Notes: generated from the letters alone by a model not told the origin. DNA of 64,000 nucleotides from Pseudonocardia alni (GCF_002813375.1 NZ_PHUJ01000003.1:3224001-3288000), one strand, 5' to 3'; positions 26,804 through 36,392 are shown, numbered from the stretch's first letter. Numbers and translations: made by a program.

Positions 26804-28897
26804 TCAGTCCTCCCGACCGCCCGTGACGGCCGGGCGCGGGCCCGGGGCCATGGCCGACGGCGTCGACGGGCGGGACGGCTCGTCGTCGCGCGGCGCCGTG
26901 TCCGACCCGCGCGGGGCCGGGCGCGGTGCGGGCACCGGCGTCTCGACCGCCTCGTGGGCGGTGACCGGTCCGGCCTGCGCCGGGACGGCGACCGGGACCT
27001 CCGGTGCCTCCGCGGCCGTACGGGCGGCGGGCACCGACGACAGCGGCGGGACGACCGGGACCGCGGGGTCCGGCCGCACGGCGGCGGTGCGGTCCCCGGT
27101 GCCGCGCAGGAACCGCGCCGAGGCCTGGTTCAGCACCTCGAGCAGGGTCGTCCCGGACGAGGCTGCCCGCGGCTCGTCCCCGACGACGGCGAGCATCCGC
27201 GGCGCCGCCGCGGTCAGCAGCAGCCCGTCGGCCTGCATCGCACCCGCACCCAGCACGACCACCAGGTCGGCGGTGTCCGCCGGGGGCAGCGTGCCGAGGA
27301 CGTCGTCGACGGGCTCGGAGACGACCAGGCCGAAGCCCGGGACGCCGCGGCCGGCGTCGGCCGCCCAGGTCTCGGCGAGCTGTGGGTGGGTCCCGGCGAG
27401 CTCGCCGAGCAGCCGGTCCAGCTCGTCCCGGTCGGCGACCTCGCGCCGGGCGCGGTCGAGCTCCTCGCACGCGTCGGTGTAGGCCTGCGGGTCGTGCGCC
27501 CGCAGCGCCGCGACGACGGCCTCGTGCTCCGGGGCCCGTGCCCCGTCGGGCACCCGGTCGGCGCAGGTGGCGGCCAGGCGCTCCAGCTCGTCGGCGGCCT
27601 CGGCGGGGTCGCCGTGCTCGTCGTAGTCGACGATCGCGCGGGCGACCCGCTCCGCGGCGGCCAGGTCCGGCACCGAGACCGGGGAGTCCTGCTGCAGGAA
27701 CAGCACGTCGTGGCGGAGCGCGCCGACCGACCGTGCGGTCGCCGCCACCCGGTCCAGGGTGTCGGTGAGCGCGGGCAGCTCGGAGGGGTCCCGCGGGATC
27801 GGCAGCCCCAGCATCGAGCACAGCCGCGCGATCTCGTCGTCGCGGCGGGTCAGGTCGAGGTGGTGGACGATCGCGACCACGTGGTCGTGGTTCTGCGGGG
27901 CCTCACCGGCGACGCGGAAGCGGCGCAGGTGCGGCTCGGCGTCCTTCTGCTCCTGCGGGCGGAAGTAGGACCGGGTCCGGCCGCCGGAGTCGAGGAAGTC
28001 CAGGTAGCGGCGGATCACGTCGGCGCCGCCCTGGGGCAGCGGCTCCACGATCTCGATCGCGGGGCCTGCGGCGTAGCGGGCGCGGTCGTCGCGCTGGCGG
28101 GCGGAGTGCCCCTGGAGCGCCTCGAACTCGGCGCGCAGGCCCTGGTGGACCAGGCGGCCGACGACCTCGCGCAGCCGGTCGGCGTCCGGGGCCGCGGCGA
28201 TGGTCTCCAGCGAGCGCAGCACGCAGCGGGCGACCTGGGTGACGGCGCCGCGCCGGTCGGCGTCGAGGTCGCGCAGCAGGCCGGGGACGATCCGGGCCTC
28301 ACCGGTCTCGGCCCCGGCCACGACCCGTCCGGCCCGCTCGCAGCAGCCCGCGACGTCGGCCGGGTCGGGCATGCCGTCGACGTCGGGGAGCTGCTGGCCG
28401 CGCCGGGCGTTGCGGTCGGCGCCGACCCGGGCGAGCAGGCGGCGCAGCCGCTGCAGCTCGGGGACCGGCAGCTCCGGGAACGACGTGGCGACGCGGCCCG
28501 CGACGCTCGCCGGCAGCGCGTCGTGCACCGCGGCGACGCGCTCGGCGGGCGCACCGGTCAGCAGGACGCGCATGCCGTAGCCGGTCAGCTCGGCCAGCGC
28601 CCTGGCGAGCTCGCCGGGGCTGGTGTCGGAGAGCACGACGAGCGGCTCCTCGGCCACCACGCCGAGCAACGTCGACGGGTGGGCGGGGTCCTCCTCGGGG
28701 CGCGGCGGGGCCGCGGCCCCCAGCGCGGTCGACAGGGTCCGCAGACCGGCGGGCACCCGGCCGGCGCGCACGTCGCCCGTGATCCGCGCCGCCGCCGTCC
28801 GCGGTGCCGCTCCGCCGCGGCCGGCCGACGCCAGCCGTTCGACGAACGCGACGAGCGCGTCGATGTCCGTGTCCTCGGACACCCGGACGTCCAGCAT
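26804..28897 (-). CDS. Degenerate SF1-helicase-like protein lacking ATP-binding motifs
   Basis: 697 residues with no named family by eye. Its order of segments matches the 1A half of large actinobacterial SF1 (AAA_11/AAA_12) helicases. PLVVLSDTSPGELARALAEL sits where those have the Walker A strand and loop. YGMRVLLTGAPAERVAAVHD sits at motif Ia. ADLVVVLGAGAM stands where the DEAS motif (II) should be, and RMLAVVGDEPR where motif III (VVGDxxQ) should be. Gly-Lys-Thr and Asp-Glu are both gone, and there is no 2A domain. The central 250 residues are helical and charged; the last 100 are Pro/Ala-rich. It may be a structural or regulatory pseudoenzyme. ATG with GAGGCG upstream. Confidence 0.6.
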   Translation of the reverse strand: MLDVRVSEDTDIDALVAFVERLASAGRGGAAPRTAAARITGDVRAGRVPAGLRTLSTALGAAAPPRPEEDPAHPSTLLGVVAEEPLVVLSDTSPGELARALAELTGYGMRVLLTGAPAERVAAVHDALPASVAGRVATSFPELPVPELQRLRRLLARVGADRNARRGQQLPDVDGMPDPADVAGCCERAGRVVAGAETGEARIVPGLLRDLDADRRGAVTQVARCVLRSLETIAAAPDADRLREVVGRLVHQGLRAEFEALQGHSARQRDDRARYAAGPAIEIVEPLPQGGADVIRRYLDFLDSGGRTRSYFRPQEQKDAEPHLRRFRVAGEAPQNHDHVVAIVHHLDLTRRDDEIARLCSMLGLPIPRDPSELPALTDTLDRVAATARSVGALRHDVLFLQQDSPVSVPDLAAAERVARAIVDYDEHGDPAEAADELERLAATCADRVPDGARAPEHEAVVAALRAHDPQAYTDACEELDRARREVADRDELDRLLGELAGTHPQLAETWAADAGRGVPGFGLVVSEPVDDVLGTLPPADTADLVVVLGAGAMQADGLLLTAAAPRMLAVVGDEPRAASSGTTLLEVLNQASARFLRGTGDRTAAVRPDPAVPVVPPLSSVPAARTAAEAPEVPVAVPAQAGPVTAHEAVETPVPAPRPAPRGSDTAPRDDEPSRPSTPSAMAPGPRPAVTGGRED

Positions 28898-29245
28898 CTC
28901 GCCTCACACCTCCGCCGTACCTGTGTCGTCGCCCCGGGGACGACGTTCACGGTGTGTATCGCCGTGGACGGCCCGGTGTTCCGCCTCCGCCGCGACTTTC
29001 CGGCCGGGACCGGTCGGCCACCGTCACGAGGAGCGACGGAGCCGGGTCCCTTTCGGGGCACACGGCGGGTGCGGGTTCGTCCACTCGGACGGCCCCGGTT
29101 CCCCGCGACAGGCTACCTGCTGGGGCGCCACGCTGGGCCGATCTCGTCGACACCGTGCAGCGACGCCCCCCACAGCACCCTTTGCCATCCACAGTGGGTT
29201 AGCGAGTTCGTCCGGGCACTGCTCCATCGGAGTGAAATGCCCGAG
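28898..29245. other. Intergenic region upstream of helicase-like gene
   Basis: About 350 nt between the helicase-like start and the YbdD stop, both on the minus strand. Base composition is slightly less GC-rich than the flanks around 29170-29240. It should hold the helicase-like gene's promoter. I see no ORF with coding character and no clear terminator. Confidence 0.55.
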
Positions 29246-29425
29246 TCAGCAGCAGCGGGCGGACGGGACGCGGTCCTGACGGTCGGTCCGCTCCCGCCAG
29301 AACTCGCGCTCGCCCAGCACCGGGGCACCCGGATGGTGGGCCGCCCGATGGGCGAGGTACCGCTCGTAATCGCGCTCCCCGGCGAGTTCGCGCAGGAACG
29401 TCCAGAACGCCCGGACCCGGCTCAT
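29246..29425 (-). CDS. YbdD/YjiX-family small protein (DUF466)
   Basis: 59 residues: MSRVRAFWTFLRELAGERDY then YLAHRAAHHPGAPVLGEREFWRER. The GERDYERYLAHR and GEREFWR pieces match the YbdD/YjiX family. Its ATG overlaps the cstA stop in an ATGA, the arrangement in which this small protein accompanies CstA/BtsT transporters across bacteria. E. coli YjiX/YbdD is associated with pyruvate uptake by its partner. The final Cys-Cys is unusual. Confidence 0.88.
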   Translation of the reverse strand: MSRVRAFWTFLRELAGERDYERYLAHRAAHHPGAPVLGEREFWRERTDRQDRVPSARCC

Positions 29426-31605
29426 CCGGAGCCCCCGGTCCGCGCGAGCTCGCGCTCCTCGCGGGTGGCGACGAGTCCGGCCGGCGCCTGGATCCGGGAC
29501 TCGACGTACGGGTCCTCGGAGCCGCCGGGCAGCGGGCGTCCGCGCAGCGCGGCCACCCACACCCGGACCGAGTCGGCCAGGACGATCACGATGAGCACCG
29601 CGAACAGGGCGGTGAGCACGGTGTCGACGGTCGTGTTCACGACGACCTTCTGCATCGCCTCGACGGTCGTGGCGGTGCCCAGGCTGGTCTTCCCGGCGTC
29701 GAGCGCGGCCTGGTACTGGTCGCGCTGGGCCCAGAACCCGAGCTTGGGGTTGTCGGAGAAGATCTTCTGGTAGCTCGCGGTCAGCGTGACGACGGCGTCG
29801 AACACCAGCGGCACGAGCGTGATCGGTGCGTAGCGGGCCCGGCCGGTGCGGATCAGCAGCGTCGTGCAGACGGCCAGCGCGACCGCCGCGAGCAGCTGGT
29901 TCGCGATGCCGAACAGCGGGAAGAGCTGGTAGATCCCGCCCAGCGGGTCGTTGACGCCGGCGTAGAGCAGGTAGCCCCAGGCCCCGACGATGACCGCGCT
30001 GCAGATCCAGGCACCCGGGCGCCAGCCCGTGTCGCGGAAGCGCGGCCAGACGTTGCCGACCGTGTCCTGCAGGATGAAGCGCCCGACGCGGGTGCCGGCG
30101 TCCACCGTGGTGAGGATGAACAGCGCCTCGAACATGATCGCGAAGTGGTACCAGAAGGCCCGCATCGCGTCGCCGCCGAAGACCTGGGAGAACACCGTCG
30201 ACAGTCCGACGGCCAGCGTCGGCGCCCCGCCGGAGCGCCCGACCAGGGTCTGCTCCTCCACGGCCTGCGCGGCCGCGGTCAGGTCGGCGGGGGAGATCGT
30301 GAACCCGATCTGCTGCACCGCGGCGGAGGCGGACTCGACCGTCGGCCCGAGCACCGTCGCGGGCATGTTCATCGCGAAGTAGAGGCCGGGGTCGAGGATG
30401 CAGGCCGCGGCCAGCGCCATGATCGCGACGAAGGACTCGGTGAGCATCGCGCCGTAGCCGATGACCCGGATCTGGGACTCCTTCTGGATCAGCTTCGGCG
30501 TCGTTCCCGAGGCGACCAGGGCGTGGAACCCGGACAGCGCACCGCAGGCGATGGTGATGAAGACGAACGGGAACAGCGAGCCCGCCGCGACCGGGCCCTG
30601 CCCGTCGGAGGCGAACCGGGTCAGCGCGTCCATCTGCAGCGACGGCCAGGCCAGCAGGATCGAGGCCGCGAGCAGCACGACCACGCCGACCTTCATGAAC
30701 GACGACAGGTAGTCGCGCGGCGCGAGCAGCATCCAGACCGGCAGCACCGAGGCGGCGAAGCCGTAGACCACCAGCGCGAGGGTCAGCTGGTTCGCGGTCA
30801 GGTGGAAGACCTCGCCCCAGGACGAGTTCTGCACCCAGCCGCCGCCGACGATGGCCAGCAGCATCAGCGCGACGCCGACCACCGAGACCTCGATGATCTT
30901 CCCCGGTCGCAGGTAGCGCAGGTAGAAGCCCATGAAGAGGGCGATCGGGATCGTCATCGCGAGCGAGAACGTGCCCCACGGCGAGTCGGCCAGGGCCTGC
31001 ACGACGACCAGCGCCAGCACCGCCAGCAGGATCACCATGATCGCGAGGACGGCGACGATGGCCGCCGTCCCGCCGACCGGCCCGATCTCCTCGCGGGCCA
31101 TCTGGCCGAGGCTGCGCCCGCTGCGACGGGTGGAGAAGAACAGCGTGACCATGTCCTGGACCGCGCCCGCGAACACGACGCCGACGATGATCCAGATCGT
31201 GCCGGGCAGGTAGCCCATCTGCGCCGCGAGCACCGGACCGACCAGCGGGCCCGCACCGGCGATGGCCGCGAAGTGGTGGCCGAACAGCACCCGGCGGTCG
31301 GTGGGCTGGAAGTCCTGCCCGTCGTCGAGGCGCTCGGCCGGGGTGGCACGGGTGTCGTCCACGCGCAGCGCGCGGTGGGCGATGAAGCGGGAGTAGAAGC
31401 GGTAGGCGATCGCGTAGGAGGCGACCGCGGCGAACACCAGCCAGGCCGCGGAGATCTCCTCGCCGCGGGTGAACGCGACGATCGACCAGGCGATCGCCCC
31501 CACCACCGCCACCGCGACCCAGATCGCGATCTGCTTCGGGTCGCGACGACGGGCCGTGCCCGTCCCCCCGGCCCCTGGCTCTCCCGGCCGCTCCGTCGTG
31601 ACCAT
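29422..31605 (-). CDS. cstA: CstA-family carbon starvation / pyruvate or peptide transporter
   Basis: 727 residues. The start chosen is MVTTERPGEPG after AGGGGGCGG; the longer frame is Arg-rich non-coding sequence. About 16-18 membrane segments carry the CstA signatures GHHFAAIAGAGPLVGPVLAAQMGYLPG, GAVQDMVTLFFSTRRSGRSLGQ, and SGFHALVASGTTPKLI. Two predicted regions, PATVLGPTVESAS and FGGDAMRAFWYHFAIMFEALFILTTVDAG, are conserved near the C-terminus. It probably imports pyruvate or peptides in starved cells. It forms an operon with the YbdD-like gene and sits downstream of pckG, consistent with a gluconeogenic carbon theme. Confidence 0.94.
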   Translation of the reverse strand: MVTTERPGEPGAGGTGTARRRDPKQIAIWVAVAVVGAIAWSIVAFTRGEEISAAWLVFAAVASYAIAYRFYSRFIAHRALRVDDTRATPAERLDDGQDFQPTDRRVLFGHHFAAIAGAGPLVGPVLAAQMGYLPGTIWIIVGVVFAGAVQDMVTLFFSTRRSGRSLGQMAREEIGPVGGTAAIVAVLAIMVILLAVLALVVVQALADSPWGTFSLAMTIPIALFMGFYLRYLRPGKIIEVSVVGVALMLLAIVGGGWVQNSSWGEVFHLTANQLTLALVVYGFAASVLPVWMLLAPRDYLSSFMKVGVVVLLAASILLAWPSLQMDALTRFASDGQGPVAAGSLFPFVFITIACGALSGFHALVASGTTPKLIQKESQIRVIGYGAMLTESFVAIMALAAACILDPGLYFAMNMPATVLGPTVESASAAVQQIGFTISPADLTAAAQAVEEQTLVGRSGGAPTLAVGLSTVFSQVFGGDAMRAFWYHFAIMFEALFILTTVDAGTRVGRFILQDTVGNVWPRFRDTGWRPGAWICSAVIVGAWGYLLYAGVNDPLGGIYQLFPLFGIANQLLAAVALAVCTTLLIRTGRARYAPITLVPLVFDAVVTLTASYQKIFSDNPKLGFWAQRDQYQAALDAGKTSLGTATTVEAMQKVVVNTTVDTVLTALFAVLIVIVLADSVRVWVAALRGRPLPGGSEDPYVESRIQAPAGLVATREERELARTGGSG

Positions 31606-31786
31606 GCCGCCCCCTGCTCCTGCACCGTGCGTGACCGACGCCGTCGTGGCGTCGACCCGGTCGGGCACGTTACGTCGAGCAACGTTCGCTGTCACCGGTC
31701 GTGGGACCGCCGTTACCGAGTCTCGACCCGGGGTCCCGTCCGCGGGGGCGGCGGACGGGGCGACTCCGGTGTGGTCGGCACGCAGC

Positions 31787-31826
31787 ACGGAGCCCCCGCA
31801 CACCGGGCGGTGTACGGGGGCTCCGT
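31787..31826 (-). terminator. pckG terminator
   Basis: ACGGAGCCCCCG and its exact complement make a 12-bp stem whose loop has an additional ACACC/GGTGT helix. It lies 30 nt after the pckG stop on the minus strand. Confidence 0.85.
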
Positions 31827-31855
31827 GGGTCCCGCGCGGCCGGGGCCGCGGTGGG

Positions 31856-33682
31856 TCAGGCGCCGAGGCGCTGCTTCAGGGCCTCGAACTCGTCGCGGAT
31901 CGAGGTCGGGAGGTTGTCCTCGCCGATCGTGGCGAACCACTCCTCGATCAGCGGGATCTCGGCCTTCCACTCCTCGACGTCGACGGCCAGCGAGGCCTCG
32001 ACGTCGGAGCGCTCGGCGTCGACGCCGTCGAGGTCGAGCTGGTCGGCGGTCGGCACGAACCCGATGGGGGTGTCGACGGCGGCGGCCTTGCCCTCCAGGC
32101 GCTCGATGCACCACTTCAGGACGCGGCTGTTCTCACCGAAACCGGGCCACAGGAAGCGGCCGTCCTCGCCGCGGCGGAACCAGTTGACGTAGAAGATCTT
32201 CGGCAGCTTGTCCGCGTCCGCGCCCTTGCCGGTGGCGACCCAGTGGGCGAAGTAGTCGCCGACGTTGTAACCGAGGAACGGCAGCATCGCCATCGGGTCG
32301 CGGCGGACCTCACCGACCGTGCCGGCCGCGGCCGCGGTCTTCTCCGAGGACATGGTCGCGCCCATGAAGGTGCCGTGCTGCCAGCTGCGGGCCTCGGTGA
32401 CCAGCGGGACGGTGGTCTTGCGACGGCCGCCGAACAGGATCGCCGAGATCGGCACGCCGTTGGGGTCGTTCCACTCCGGGGCGACGACCGGGCACTGGTC
32501 GATCGGCACGGTGTAGCGGGAGTTGGGGTGTGCGGCCTTGACGCCCGAGTCGGGCGTCCAGTCGTTGCCCTTCCAGTCCGTCAGGTGCTGGGGGTCGCCC
32601 TCGAGGTCCTCCCACCACACGTCGCCGTCGTCGGTCAGCGCGACGTTGGTGAACAGCGCGTTCCCGGCCTCGATGGTGCGCATGGCGTTCGGGTTGGTCT
32701 TCCAGTTGGTGCCCGGCGCGACGCCGAAGAACCCGAACTCGGGGTTGGTGGCGTAGAGCCGGCCGTCCTCGCCGAACTTCATCCAGGCGATGTCGTCGCC
32801 GACGGTCTCGGCGCGCCAGCCGGGCACGGTCGGCTGCAGCATCGCGAGGTTGGTCTTGCCGCAGGCGCTCGGGAAGGCGGCGGCGACGTAGTAGGCCTTC
32901 TCCTCCGGGCTGATCAGCTTGAGGATCAGCATGTGCTCGGCGAGCCAGCCCTCGTCGTGCGCCATGGCCGAGGCGATGCGCAGCGCGTAGCACTTCTTGC
33001 CCAGCAGGGCGTTGCCGCCGTAGCCGGAGCCGTAGCTCCAGATCTCCCGGGTCTCCGGGAAGTGGCTGATGTACTTGTCCTCGTTGTGCGGCCACGGGAC
33101 GTCCGCCTGACCCTCGGCCAGGGGGGCACCGATCGAGTGCAGGGCCTTGACCCAGCGGTCACCGGCCTCGTCGAGCAGCGGCAGGATGTGCGCGCCCATC
33201 CGGGTCATGATCTTCATGGAAATCACGACGTACTCGGAGTCGGTGATCTCGACGCCCAGCTTCGGGTCCTCGGCGTCGGTCGGGCCCATGCAGAACGGGA
33301 CCACGTAGAGGGTCCGGCCCTTCATGCTGCCGCGGTACAGCTCGGTCATCGTCCGCTTCATCTCGGCGGGCGCGACCCAGTTGTTGGTCGGCCCGGCACC
33401 GCGCTCGGTCTCGGTACAGATGAAGGTCCGCTCCTCGACGCGGGCGACGTCGCCGGCGTCGGACGCGGCGTAGAAGGAGTTCGGCTTCTTCTCCGGGTCG
33501 AGCCGCACGATGGTGCCCTGCTCGACCAGCTGGTCGGTGAGCCGGGTCCACTCCTCGTCCGAACCGTCGCACCACACGACGCGGTCCGGGGCGGTCAGCT
33601 CGGCGATCTCCTGGACCCAGGCCGCGACGCCCTGGTTGGTGGTCGGTGCCTTGTCGGTGCCCGGAACGGTCGCTGCAGTCAT
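31856..33682 (-). CDS. pckG: GTP-dependent phosphoenolpyruvate carboxykinase
   Basis: 608 residues from [11 protein letters not shown], following AGGAGAACAGG. Substrate and metal regions ([30 protein letters not shown]), the kinase-1a loop [16 protein letters not shown], the [21 protein letters not shown] metal segment and the R-loop/guanine pocket [15 protein letters not shown] identify the GTP-type enzyme, and the length is standard. It converts oxaloacetate and GTP to PEP in gluconeogenesis. The frame extends upstream but with non-coding character. The leader forms alternative hairpins (33709-33763). Confidence 0.97.
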   Translation of the reverse strand: MTAATVPGTDKAPTTNQGVAAWVQEIAELTAPDRVVWCDGSDEEWTRLTDQLVEQGTIVRLDPEKKPNSFYAASDAGDVARVEERTFICTETERGAGPTNNWVAPAEMKRTMTELYRGSMKGRTLYVVPFCMGPTDAEDPKLGVEITDSEYVVISMKIMTRMGAHILPLLDEAGDRWVKALHSIGAPLAEGQADVPWPHNEDKYISHFPETREIWSYGSGYGGNALLGKKCYALRIASAMAHDEGWLAEHMLILKLISPEEKAYYVAAAFPSACGKTNLAMLQPTVPGWRAETVGDDIAWMKFGEDGRLYATNPEFGFFGVAPGTNWKTNPNAMRTIEAGNALFTNVALTDDGDVWWEDLEGDPQHLTDWKGNDWTPDSGVKAAHPNSRYTVPIDQCPVVAPEWNDPNGVPISAILFGGRRKTTVPLVTEARSWQHGTFMGATMSSEKTAAAAGTVGEVRRDPMAMLPFLGYNVGDYFAHWVATGKGADADKLPKIFYVNWFRRGEDGRFLWPGFGENSRVLKWCIERLEGKAAAVDTPIGFVPTADQLDLDGVDAERSDVEASLAVDVEEWKAEIPLIEEWFATIGEDNLPTSIRDEFEALKQRLGA

Positions 33683-33708
33683 GTCGTCCTGTTCTCCTCG
33701 CCGGCCCC

Positions 33709-33763
33709 GGCCCGTCACCGGGGGAACTACGACGGGCCCGCGACCGGAGTCGGTGACGGGCCC
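33709..33763 (-). promoter_or_regulatory. Structured pckG leader with mutually exclusive pairings
   Basis: On the pckG transcript, GGGCCCGTC occurs twice (33763-33755 and 33739-33731). A downstream arm GACGGGCC (33716-33709) can pair with either copy; with the distal copy the helix is 12 bp (GGCCCGTCACCG). The shared arm ends 7 nt before the AGGAG. The layout is that of a translational or transcriptional attenuator. Function is inferred from pairing only. Confidence 0.5.
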
Positions 33764-34069
33764 AGACGGGAAAAGGTGGATTCCGAGGCTACCTGCGAAA
33801 TAGTGCGCCACCCATGGGTGGAGTTGAGAGGTCAGGCACAGCACCGATCATGTAAATCGATCCAGTAGCCGACGGACGACGGCGATGTCCGCCCAGGTGA
33901 CAGGCATGTCACACGAACGCAACCTGTTCCCGGTGACCGATTCGGGGACGATCCGTGACATCGGCAGGCACATTCCGGGAGAAGCGCCGTGGAAATTCAC
34001 CCGCAGGCCGGAAGCGACCGTTTCAACGCATTCTCGGAACCCACTTAGGGTTTTCAGAAACGGAAGCGG
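33764..34069. other. Intergenic region upstream of pckG
   Basis: About 300 nt that are less GC-rich than the neighbours and lack a convincing ORF. It holds the inverted repeat GTGACA-GGCA-TGTCAC at 33897-33912, roughly 215 nt before the pckG start, which could be a regulator site. The 8-nt gap between GTGA and TCAC does not fit a CRP site. Confidence 0.5.
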
Positions 34070-34420
34070 TCAGCGCACCGCGGCGACGGCGCGCGCGAGC
34101 TCCGGAACCATGATCGGGAGACGGTGCGCGGTCACCTGCCAGTAGCGCGTGCCGGGGTCGCCGGCCCGCCAGGCGTCGGCGAGCCGGACGACGGCGTCCG
34201 GGTCGATCCGCCGGCGCGGCCGGGGCCGCATCCCGCAGCGCTCACGGACGCCGGCGTCGAGCGCGCGCCAGGCGTCCTCGGCGGTGGTGTGGACCGAGAC
34301 CTCCGGGCGGCCCGGGACGACGTCGTGGTCCTCGGTGCCGGGATTCCCGGCGCCGTCCACGGAATCACCGGGGTGCTCCCCGAGCACCAGGGTGTAGGCG
34401 CTGACCACCTCGTACGGCAC
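34070..34420 (-). CDS. Hypothetical protein, 116 residues
   Basis: GTG start (VPYEVVSAYTLVLGEHPGD) 5 nt after GGGAGACA. The middle (AEDAWRALDAGVRERC, DAVVRLADAWRAGD) is helical; the C-terminus is YWQVTAHRLPIMVPELARAV. No signal peptide or membrane segment. Codon bias is that of real genes here. I do not recognise the family. Confidence 0.6.
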   Translation of the reverse strand: MPYEVVSAYTLVLGEHPGDSVDGAGNPGTEDHDVVPGRPEVSVHTTAEDAWRALDAGVRERCGMRPRPRRRIDPDAVVRLADAWRAGDPGTRYWQVTAHRLPIMVPELARAVAAVR

Positions 34421-34571
34421 GGCTGTCTCCCGTGTGGAGTCGGCACCGGCGACCGGCACCGGTCGCCGCGGACGAGCCGTAGTGAACCAGCCGGGGCACA
34501 CCGGATCCGCCGAACGAGCGTCCGACGGGGCCGCGCGTCGCCGGAACCACCCGTCCGGGCGGCCGGACGGT

Positions 34572-34592
34572 CACCCGTGACCGTCACGGGTG
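34572..34592 (-). terminator. Inverted repeat downstream of MFS gene
   Basis: CACCCGTGAC, one base, and GTCACGGGTG. As RNA this folds to an 8-bp stem with a 5-nt loop, 33 nt after the MFS stop. Confidence 0.55.
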
Positions 34593-34624
34593 GTCACCCG
34601 GCGCTCACACCCCGCGACGAGCGG

Positions 34625-36244
34625 TCAGCGGCGGGCGACCGCGTGTCCGGCGTCGGCGTCCACCGCGGAGGCACCGGCCGCCAGGACGTCCCGGTGCGCG
34701 CGGCGCAGGCCGAGCCCGGCCGTCACCAGCACCACCGCGACGGCGACCGCCGCCACCCCGGACGCGACGTCCACCCCGTGCACGAACGCCTCCCGCGCGG
34801 AGGCCAGCAGGGCCGCCGCGGTGTCGGCGGGCATCGTCGTCGCGACGTCCGCAGCCCCGCCGAGGGTCTCCCCGGCCGAGGACGGCGTCCCGCCGGGGAG
34901 CACGACACCCGCCCGGTACACCGCGGACAGCACCCCGCCGACCAGCGCGGTGCCGAGCACCGCACCGACCTCGTAGGCGGTCTCGGAGACCGCGGCCGCG
35001 GCGCCGGCCTTCTCCGGCGGGGCGGCGGCGAGGATCGCGTCGTTGGTGACGGTCTCGGACAGCCCGATCCCCGCGCCGATCAGCACCGCGGCCGTCATCA
35101 GCAGCACGACGGCCGAGTCCACCTGCAGGAACAGGCAGACCACGTAGCCGGTCAGGACGAGCGCGAGCCCGGTCGCGACGAGCTGGTGCAGCGCGAACCG
35201 GCGGGCCAGCCGCGCGGCGGCGAGCCCGGCCACGACCGTCACCACGAAGCCCGGTAGCAGGAGCAGGCCCGCCTGCAGCGGCGAGTACCCGACGACCAGC
35301 TGGAGGTACTGGGCGGAGAAGAACAGCAGCCCGGTGAGCCCGAACATGGTGGTGGCGTTGGCCAGCGCGCTGTGCCGGAGCACGGGGCGGGCGAACAGCT
35401 CCAGGTCGATCAGCGGGTCCAGGCCGCGCCGCACGCGTCGCCGGTAGTGGGTGACGAACGCGGCCCCGGAGCCGACACCCACCAGCACCGACGCGACGAC
35501 GGCGGGGGTCACCCCGCCCGCGGACCCCGCCAGCTTGAGGGCCAGGACCAGCGGTCCCATCGTCAGCAGCGACAGCACCACGCCGACCAGGTCGAGCCGG
35601 CCCGGCTCGGTCTCCCGCGACTCGGGCACCACCAGCGGCGCGACGACGAGCAACAGCGCCATCGGCGGCACGCTCATCACGAAGATCGAGCCCCACCAGA
35701 AGTGCTCGAGCAGCAGCCCGCCGACGATCGGGCCGAGCGCCGCGCCCGCGGCGAACCCGGTCGCCCAGATCGCCAGCGCGAGCCTGCGGTGGGTCCGGTC
35801 GAGGAACACCGACCGCAACAGCGCCAGCGTGGAGGGCATCAGCATCGCGCCGAACACGCCGAGCAGGGCGCGCGCCGCGACGAGCTGGGCGGCCGAGGTG
35901 GCGAACGTGGCGAGCAGCGAGACCGCACCGAAGCCGGCGACACCGATCATCAGCAACCTGCGGCGGCCGATCCGGTCGCCGAGGGTGCCCATGGTGACCA
36001 GCAGCCCGGCGAGCACCAGCGGGTAGACGTCGACGACCCACAGCAGCGTCGCCGCGTCCGGGCGGAGCGCGGCCGAGAGCTCCGGCAGCGCCACGCCGAG
36101 CACCGTGTTGTCGATCGACACCAGCAGCGTGGGGATCGCGAGCACCGCGAGCGCGAGCCAGGCGCGCGGCCCGGGCCGCGGCGCCACGTCCGGCCCGCCC
36201 GTGTCCATCGCCGCGCCCCCTGCGCCGACCTCCGGCCGTGCCAT
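34625..36244 (-). CDS. DHA2-family MFS drug efflux transporter (14 TM, LfrA/SmvA-like)
   Basis: 539 residues. About 14 membrane helices. Motif A is GTLGDRIGRRRLLMIG, motif C region GFAAGAALGPIVGGLLLEHFWW (GxxxGPxxGG), and motif D1 region LPELSAALRPDAATLLWVVDVYPL with the acidic residue of proton-coupled DHA2 pumps (SIDNTVLGVALPEL). The family exports cationic dyes, quaternary ammonium compounds and some antibiotics using the proton gradient. It is divergent from a TetR repressor with two palindromes between them, the LfrA/LfrR arrangement. Confidence 0.93.
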   Translation of the reverse strand: MARPEVGAGGAAMDTGGPDVAPRPGPRAWLALAVLAIPTLLVSIDNTVLGVALPELSAALRPDAATLLWVVDVYPLVLAGLLVTMGTLGDRIGRRRLLMIGVAGFGAVSLLATFATSAAQLVAARALLGVFGAMLMPSTLALLRSVFLDRTHRRLALAIWATGFAAGAALGPIVGGLLLEHFWWGSIFVMSVPPMALLLVVAPLVVPESRETEPGRLDLVGVVLSLLTMGPLVLALKLAGSAGGVTPAVVASVLVGVGSGAAFVTHYRRRVRRGLDPLIDLELFARPVLRHSALANATTMFGLTGLLFFSAQYLQLVVGYSPLQAGLLLLPGFVVTVVAGLAAARLARRFALHQLVATGLALVLTGYVVCLFLQVDSAVVLLMTAAVLIGAGIGLSETVTNDAILAAAPPEKAGAAAAVSETAYEVGAVLGTALVGGVLSAVYRAGVVLPGGTPSSAGETLGGAADVATTMPADTAAALLASAREAFVHGVDVASGVAAVAVAVVLVTAGLGLRRAHRDVLAAGASAVDADAGHAVARR

Positions 36245-36298
36245 CGCCGTTCTCCCTCGTGCTCGTCGTCCCGTGGTGCCCGGATCCGGACGCAGCTT

Positions 36299-36338
36299 TA
36301 CCGTCCGGACGGTACATCTTTATACCGTCCAGACGGTA
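36299..36338. promoter_or_regulatory. Two tandem TetR operators between MFS and TetR genes
   Basis: TACCGTCCGGACGGTA (36299-36314, perfect palindrome) and TACCGTCCAGACGGTA (36323-36338, 7-bp arms) are centred 24 bp apart in the 148-nt divergent promoter. The surrounding bases are locally A/T-richer (CTTTATACC), suggesting overlapping -10 elements. One repressor probably controls both genes. Confidence 0.82.
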
Positions 36339-36392
36339 CAGTCCATTCCCGGCCGGGACTGTGAGGCGGGGCACGGGCACTAGGCTTCGCCC

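Noticed and set aside
33897..33912. CRP/FNR site before pckG
   Set aside because: GTGA and TCAC are separated by 8 nt, not the 6 nt of CRP sites; kept only as an inverted repeat.
33885..34145. 86-codon plus-strand ORF upstream of pckG
   Set aside because: No ribosome-binding site, mixed codon bias, and its end runs antisense into the hypothetical gene at 34070-34420.
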